From: Acididesulfobacillus acetoxydans
GTDB taxonomy: Bacteria > Bacillota > Desulfitobacteriia > Desulfitobacteriales > Desulfitobacteriaceae
Length of the DNA: 52,840 nucleotides
Strand: one strand, 5' to 3'
NCBI RefSeq assembly: GCF_900016645.1
Contig: NZ_CDGJ01000016.1
Below are positions 51,989 through 52,840 of this stretch, in pieces. The translations under genes were made by a program, and so were the position numbers. The notes below the pieces were generated by a model. It was not told the DNA's origin and ran no database searches. It saw only the letters and a program-made list of their open reading frames with translations. Position 1 is the first letter of the stretch. Each line of letters starts with the position of its first letter.

Positions 51989-52747
51989 ATGACTCAACGA
52001 TCCGAACAAGCCGCGGCCCTGAAAAGTATTCTACAACTAAACCGGGAACCGGTCGGCGTTAAGTTTTTAACCACAGAGGACTATGGCAAGCTTCATGATT
52101 CGTATGACGATACGACCAAAACCAGATACTGCCAGGCGCTTATGCGCGCCGGCCAGGGCGCCAAGATTGTTATCACGGACGGAAACATCAGTTGTCCCGC
52201 CTCTGCGGCGGCGTTTGGGCTCAAGCCCCTGCCGGAAGTGTTGCGCTCGGGACAAATGCTTCTGAACATGGGGTTATTTGCCAGTTTGGACGCGGGCAAA
52301 AAAGCCATGGAGGGTATGACCAGACTTGAGCAGGGAGCTTATCAGGCGGTTCTTCTCAGTCCGTTGAAGGATATAGAAGTTGAACCCGATGTCGTGGTGT
52401 TGGAATCTAAACCAGAACATCTTATGTGGACATCCCTCGCGTCTATATATACAACCGGCGAGAGGCTACATTACTCTACGGCGGTTTTCCAGGCGACCTG
52501 TGTCGATGCGACTGTGATTCCGTTTGTGAAGGGTATTGTGAATTCTACGCTCGGCTGTTATGGTTGCCGTGATGCCACCAATATCAACGACACGGAAGGT
52601 CTGACTGGGTTTCCGTATCGTTTTTTGGAGGATATACTCAACAACTTGGTCAGCCTGTCACAAAAGGCGATGCCGGTCGCCCGGTCGAAGAAGGCCTACC
52701 AAGTCTTTCATCCCGAACAGGTTCAAGAATCGCCCCAGACTCATTAA
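51989..52747 (+). CDS. DUF169 domain protein
   Basis: 252 residues, cytoplasmic. The DUF169 pattern is seen: LQLNREPVGVKFL, CQALMRAGQGAKIVITDGNI, SCPASAAAFG, VVVLESKPEHLMW and STLGCYGCRDATNI. Conserved Cys residues (RYCQA, ISCPA, GCYGCR) suggest a metal or cofactor, but the function of the family is unknown to me. It appears to be co-transcribed with the ArsR repressor. Its final codons and terminator are duplicated at 48835-48922. Confidence 0.9.
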   Translation: MTQRSEQAAALKSILQLNREPVGVKFLTTEDYGKLHDSYDDTTKTRYCQALMRAGQGAKIVITDGNISCPASAAAFGLKPLPEVLRSGQMLLNMGLFASLDAGKKAMEGMTRLEQGAYQAVLLSPLKDIEVEPDVVVLESKPEHLMWTSLASIYTTGERLHYSTAVFQATCVDATVIPFVKGIVNSTLGCYGCRDATNINDTEGLTGFPYRFLEDILNNLVSLSQKAMPVARSKKAYQVFHPEQVQESPQTH

Positions 52748-52803
52748 AACTTGTATTTAAGGCCACCTCATTTGACAGAGGTGGCTTTAAGTTTTTCTTG
52801 AGC
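52717..52803 (+). repeat. 88-bp direct repeat, copy 2
   Basis: Covers the last codons and terminator of the intact DUF169 gene. See copy 1 at 48835-48922. Confidence 0.92.
52762..52796 (+). terminator. Terminator of the arsR-DUF169 operon
   Basis: GCCACCTC (52762-52769) with GAGGTGGC (52778-52785), followed by TTTAAGTTTTT. It starts 15 bases after the stop codon. Confidence 0.85.
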
Positions 52804-52840
52804 CATCGCTGGAGAACGTCTTAGAGCCGGTAAGCCCGAA

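Overview
The window looks like chromosome of an anaerobic, respiring member of the Clostridia, probably near the Peptococcaceae/Desulfitobacteriaceae. Grounds: strong GGAGG-type ribosome binding sites, frequent GTG and TTG starts, lipoprotein signals of Gram-positive type, rho-independent terminators, and a Tat-exported molybdoenzyme next to acyl-CoA metabolism and sugar/nucleoside importers. The taxon is an inference from gene content; there is no rRNA or tRNA here.

Layout. 1-9.9 kb: tail of an unknown gene, a CDF metal transporter fused to a NifX-like domain, a papain-like peptidase, a YbhJ-type aconitase homologue with a repeat-rich linker, then a minus-strand acyl-CoA module (MerR regulator, acyl-CoA dehydrogenase, acyl-CoA ligase) whose regulator and dehydrogenase promoters share a near-identical 40-bp operator region. 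10.2-12.9 kb: class I fructose-bisphosphate aldolase followed by an IS200/IS605 element with intact tnpA and a tnpB inactivated by a single-base deletion. 13.1-23.5 kb: a respiratory island. A PhnD-like lipoprotein, a NarX-type histidine kinase and a LuxR-type response regulator precede a tetrathionate/selenate-reductase-like complex (FeS subunit, NrfD anchor, molybdopterin catalytic subunit) and its TorD chaperone. The natural reading is that the lipoprotein and kinase sense the oxyanion and switch on the reductase.

23.7-27.9 kb: two small unknown proteins, topoisomerase III and a PLP aminotransferase. 28.1-35.2 kb: a maltodextrin-type locus: LacI-family regulator, twin perfect 14-bp operators, binding lipoprotein, two permeases and a GH31 alpha-glucosidase, without an ATPase gene. 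35.2-37.6 kb: decayed sequence with tandem repeats, panD, a methyltransferase and a fragment of a DUF871/MupG-like gene.

37.6-48.8 kb: a coherent nucleotide-salvage locus. A secreted double 5'-nucleotidase with SH3 domains is divergent from a LacI-family regulator, purine-nucleoside phosphorylase and a complete BMP-type nucleoside ABC importer. Extracellular nucleotides would be dephosphorylated outside, imported as nucleosides and phosphorolysed inside.

48.8-52.8 kb: a 3.9-kb segment bounded by two copies of the same 88-bp sequence (end of a DUF169 gene plus its terminator). It holds a methyltransferase remnant, a chromate-type transporter, an ArsR regulator with a Cys metal site, a 34-codon open frame and the DUF169 gene. 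No CRISPR array, prophage or rRNA/tRNA was seen. The most interesting structures are the flanking duplication at 48.8/52.7 kb, the split sensor of the reductase island, an unexplained 118-nt repeat present twice, and the orphan IS200/IS605-like ends.
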